DNA of 64,000 nucleotides from Pseudomonas botevensis (GTDB taxonomy: Bacteria > Pseudomonadota > Gammaproteobacteria > Pseudomonadales > Pseudomonadaceae): contig NZ_JAHTKI010000004.1 of the NCBI RefSeq assembly GCF_019145475.1, positions 248,001 to 312,000 of the forward strand, written 5' to 3'. Both the position numbers and the translations under genes were made by a program. This document shows positions 61,741-64,000 of the stretch, in pieces. The stretch's first letter is position 1. Every line of letters starts with the position of its first letter. Under the pieces are notes generated by a model. It had not been told where the DNA came from. It saw only the letters and a list, made by a program, of their open reading frames with translations, and searched no databases.

Positions 61741-62444
61741 GGGAAACGATATAGCCCTCTCCAAGCCGCGTAAGCCGGCGGATTCTGGCGTAGCCGTAGG
61801 CAACGACGCAAGGTGTTGTAGCCCTTATGGCGTAACGGTTTGTGTGCTTTAAACATCGTCACGCATTGGTGTTTATGCGCTGAAAATGCTGGGCTGGAAG
61901 AGCTTTCAGTTTTTGTGGCGTGTCAGTGAAATCTTCCCCCTCACCCTAGCCCTCTCCCCGTGGGAGAGGGAACTGACCGAGGTGTTTGGGAGAAGTACGC
62001 CGACGTGGGATACCGAGTTGAACTCACGCTTGAAAGCTACCCATTCGGCTCCCTCTCCTTGGGGAGAGGGGTAAGCTCGACACTGAAAGCAAACCGTTCG
62101 CCAAACCACTCAACACGATGAGCGTTAGCTCGAGTACCGCTTTTGATCTTCGGGCGACGTCGGAAGGCTGAGTGGAGGGATTCGTCCGGGGGTGGGAGCG
62201 CAGCGACCGTTTGGCGAAGCCAAACACATCGAGAGGAGGTGCAGCGAAGCAAACCGTAGGCGATGCCTCCCGGATGAATCCCGGAGCGAAGGAACCCCGA
62301 GCCCCAGCGAGCGGGCCGAACGCAGGAGCCGTAAGCGTTTTTTTGCTTACTTTTTTGAGGCGTTTGTCAAAAAAGTGAGTCGCCGTAAGGGCGAAACCCT
62401 AAGTAGCCGTTACCGCAGCAACGGATATGCCCCCCAAAAAAGCC
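61741..62444. other. Long intergenic region with short palindromes, no gene
   Basis: About 700 bases without a supported gene. It contains two CCCTCTCC-type palindromes. A segment at 62172-62430 has purine-rich text, T-runs and a CCGTTACCGCAGCAACGG palindrome near its end, and looks like dispersed intergenic repeat DNA. Open frames here have repeat-like composition and no ribosome sites. Confidence 0.55.
61950..62070. repeat. Pair of CCCTCTCC...GGAGAGGG palindromes
   Basis: Two related palindromes lie at 61950-61970 and 62051-62070, each with CCCTCTCC facing GGAGAGGG. Such elements are common between genes in Pseudomonas. Confidence 0.75.
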
Positions 62445-63122
62445 TCACCGAAGAAACCCGGCAACCTTCTCCGCCGCCGAAGCCAAATGCTGCTCATGCG
62501 TAAACCCGGAAACCTTGAGCGGCTTCAAATCATGATCCCCCGCCCCCAACCAAAACACCTCAATCCCCGGCGATAACGAATACCCCTCAACCGCCTCCCG
62601 ATTGCCAAGCGCATCCCGCTCACCCTGCACAATCAGCGCCCGCGTCCTCAAAGCAGCCAGATGTTCGACCCGAGGCTTCTCCGGTTTCCCAACCGCATAA
62701 AACGGATAACCCAGGCAAACCAACGCATCAGCACCAAGCTCATCCGCCAGCAAACTCGCCATCCGCCCACCCATCGACTTGCCGCCAATCGCCAGTGGCC
62801 CAGCGACATGAAGTCGCACCAAGCCATACACCTCACGCCAGCATTCCAGCAACTTCGGCGCAGGATTCGGCGGGCGCTTGCCGCCATCAACCCGCCGCTG
62901 CGCCATGTACGGAAACTCAAACCGCAACACATTGACGCCAAGCCCGGCAAGGCGCCCAGCCACATCCGTCATCCACTCGCTGTCCATCGGCGCACCCGCA
63001 CCATGGGCGAGGATGAGGGTCGCCGAAGCCTCCCCGACAGCCGCATCCCAAAGCCACCCATGATCCCGCACGCACTGCGCCCATTGATCCCCGTCAATAC
63101 TGGCCTTGTGCTGTTTGTCCAT
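62445..63122 (-). CDS. Alpha/beta hydrolase of the Tex30/KANL3-like (dienelactone-hydrolase-like) family
   Basis: The 225-residue cytoplasmic hydrolase has the early LILAHGAGAPMDSEWM segment, the nucleophile motif GKSMGG and, later, VQGERDALG (Asp) and GAGDHDLKPL (His). The pattern matches a conserved bacterial family of unknown substrate. The ribosome site GAGG lies five bases before the ATG. It is divergent from ccoN, and an Anr-like site falls inside its first codons. Confidence 0.86.
   Translation of the reverse strand: MDKQHKASIDGDQWAQCVRDHGWLWDAAVGEASATLILAHGAGAPMDSEWMTDVAGRLAGLGVNVLRFEFPYMAQRRVDGGKRPPNPAPKLLECWREVYGLVRLHVAGPLAIGGKSMGGRMASLLADELGADALVCLGYPFYAVGKPEKPRVEHLAALRTRALIVQGERDALGNREAVEGYSLSPGIEVFWLGAGDHDLKPLKVSGFTHEQHLASAAEKVAGFLR
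63084..63097. promoter_or_regulatory. Candidate Anr/Fnr box upstream of ccoN
   Basis: TTGAT-CCCC-GTCAA matches the Anr/Fnr pattern TTGAT-N4-(A/G)TCAA. It lies 120 bases before the ccoN ATG but within the coding start of the divergent hydrolase gene, so coincidence is possible. Confidence 0.45.
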
Positions 63123-63217
63123 GCTTGCCTCGCTTTTAGTCTGCCTATAACTCCAGGCGAAGGGCGCGCTGCTTTTAGCGGGCGCGCTCGCTTCGGCTGA
63201 ACCGTGGATGGGGAACC

Positions 63218-64000
63218 ATGAACACTTCTATCAGTACCGCCTACAACTACAAGGTGGTCCGCCAATTCGCCATTATGACGGTGGTGTGGGGCATCGTCGG
63301 CATGGGGCTCGGGGTTTTTCTCGCGGCCCAATTGGTCTGGCCCGAACTCAACTTCAACTTGCCCTGGACCAGTTTCGGCCGCCTGCGCCCGCTGCACACC
63401 AACGCGGTGATCTTCGCGTTCGGCGGCTGCGCGCTGTTCGCCAGTTCGTTCTACTCGGTGCAGCGCACCTGCCAGACGCAATTGTTCGCGCCAAAAATCG
63501 CCGCGTTCTGCTTCTGGGGCTGGCAACTGGTGATCCTCCTGGCGGCCATCAGCCTGCCGCTGGGTTACACCAGCTCCAAGGAATACGCCGAGCTGGAATG
63601 GCCGATCGACATCCTGATCACCATCGTCTGGGTCGCCTACGCCATCGTGTTCTTCGGCACGATCATGCAGCGCAAGACCAAGCACATCTATGTGGGCAAC
63701 TGGTTCTTCGGCGGGTTCATCATCACCGTGGCGATTCTGCACATCGTCAACAACCTTGAGTTGCCGGTGAGTTTCACCAAGTCCTACTCGCTGTACGCCG
63801 GCGCGACCGACGCAATGGTGCAATGGTGGTACGGCCACAACGCCGTAGGCTTTTTCCTCACTGCCGGTTTCCTCGGGATGATGTACTACTTCGTGCCGAA
63901 ACAGGCCGAGCGTCCGGTGTATTCCTATCGCCTGTCGATCGTCCACTTCTGGGCACTGATCACCCTGTACATCTGGGCCGGCCCTCACCACCTGCACTAC
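63218..64000 (+). CDS. ccoN: CcoN, cbb3-type cytochrome c oxidase subunit I (5' part)
   Basis: CcoN is the catalytic heme-copper subunit of the high-affinity cbb3 oxidase in the inner membrane. The frame opens at ATG 63218 and runs off the right edge with 261 codons present. The first His ligand region is seen in [48 protein letters not shown] and the final AGPHHLHY belong to the conserved core. Multiple membrane helices are visible. The remaining ccoOQP genes should follow outside the window. Confidence 0.96.
   Translation, partial: MNTSISTAYNYKVVRQFAIMTVVWGIVGMGLGVFLAAQLVWPELNFNLPWTSFGRLRPLHTNAVIFAFGGCALFASSFYSVQRTCQTQLFAPKIAAFCFWGWQLVILLAAISLPLGYTSSKEYAELEWPIDILITIVWVAYAIVFFGTIMQRKTKHIYVGNWFFGGFIITVAILHIVNNLELPVSFTKSYSLYAGATDAMVQWWYGHNAVGFFLTAGFLGMMYYFVPKQAERPVYSYRLSIVHFWALITLYIWAGPHHLHY

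Noticed and set aside
62172..62503. Small plus-strand frames in the intergenic block
   Set aside because: They overlap repeat-like DNA, lack ribosome sites and run into the hydrolase gene on the other strand.

Overview
The window looks like a chromosomal segment of a fluorescent Pseudomonas (P. fluorescens group). The evidence is GC-rich coding DNA, the Pseudomonas REP palindrome family, a pyoverdine locus in nearly the gene order known from P. aeruginosa PAO1, and an aer/ccoN respiratory neighbourhood at the right edge. No replicon features, tRNA, rRNA, insertion sequence or CRISPR array were seen.

Layout. 1-2633: magnesium-transport P-type ATPase mgtA, cut by the left edge. 3222-21056: pyoverdine (pvd) genes in the order pvdA, fpvI, pvdR-pvdT-opmQ, pvdP, pvdM-pvdN-pvdO, pvdE, fpvA, then an HSL-family esterase. 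21123-48598: two overlapping giant NRPS genes on the minus strand with seven modules in total and a terminal thioesterase. 48786-50790: a type II thioesterase and, divergently, an SCP2 plus cupin/JmjC-like protein. 50818-58901: mostly housekeeping or accessory genes (MFS transporter, SDR plus GH15 pair, two unrecognised genes, a GlxA-type regulator with an isonitrile hydratase, and a CPBP membrane protease). 59004-64000: an Aer-like chemoreceptor, a small ORF, a DUF6124 gene with a structured leader, an alpha/beta hydrolase, and the start of ccoN.

How the pvd genes fit together. PvdA makes N5-hydroxyornithine. PvdL, which is not in this window, should start the chromophore Glu-Tyr-Dab. My reading of the seven adenylation-domain pockets gives D-Lys, D-OHOrn, Ala, Gly, D-Thr, Ser and OHOrn, with thioesterase release, probably as a C-terminal cyclic OHOrn. 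PvdE exports the precursor. PvdM, PvdN, PvdO and PvdP mature it in the periplasm. PvdRT-OpmQ secretes it and FpvA re-imports ferripyoverdine.

Regulation is readable. Matches to the PvdS iron-starvation promoter TAAAT-N16-CGT stand before pvdA, pvdR, pvdP, pvdM, pvdE and the SCP2-cupin gene. Near matches precede the type II thioesterase and the first NRPS gene. A Fur-box-like site precedes fpvI.

Most interesting points: (1) the SCP2-cupin gene carries its own PvdS box, although the predicted peptide needs no known oxygenase-modified residue; (2) a serine module lacks an epimerase, yet is followed by a D-type condensation domain and what looks like a leftover E-to-C linker; (3) pvdF and fpvR are absent from their usual positions; (4) the structured leader of the DUF6124 gene.
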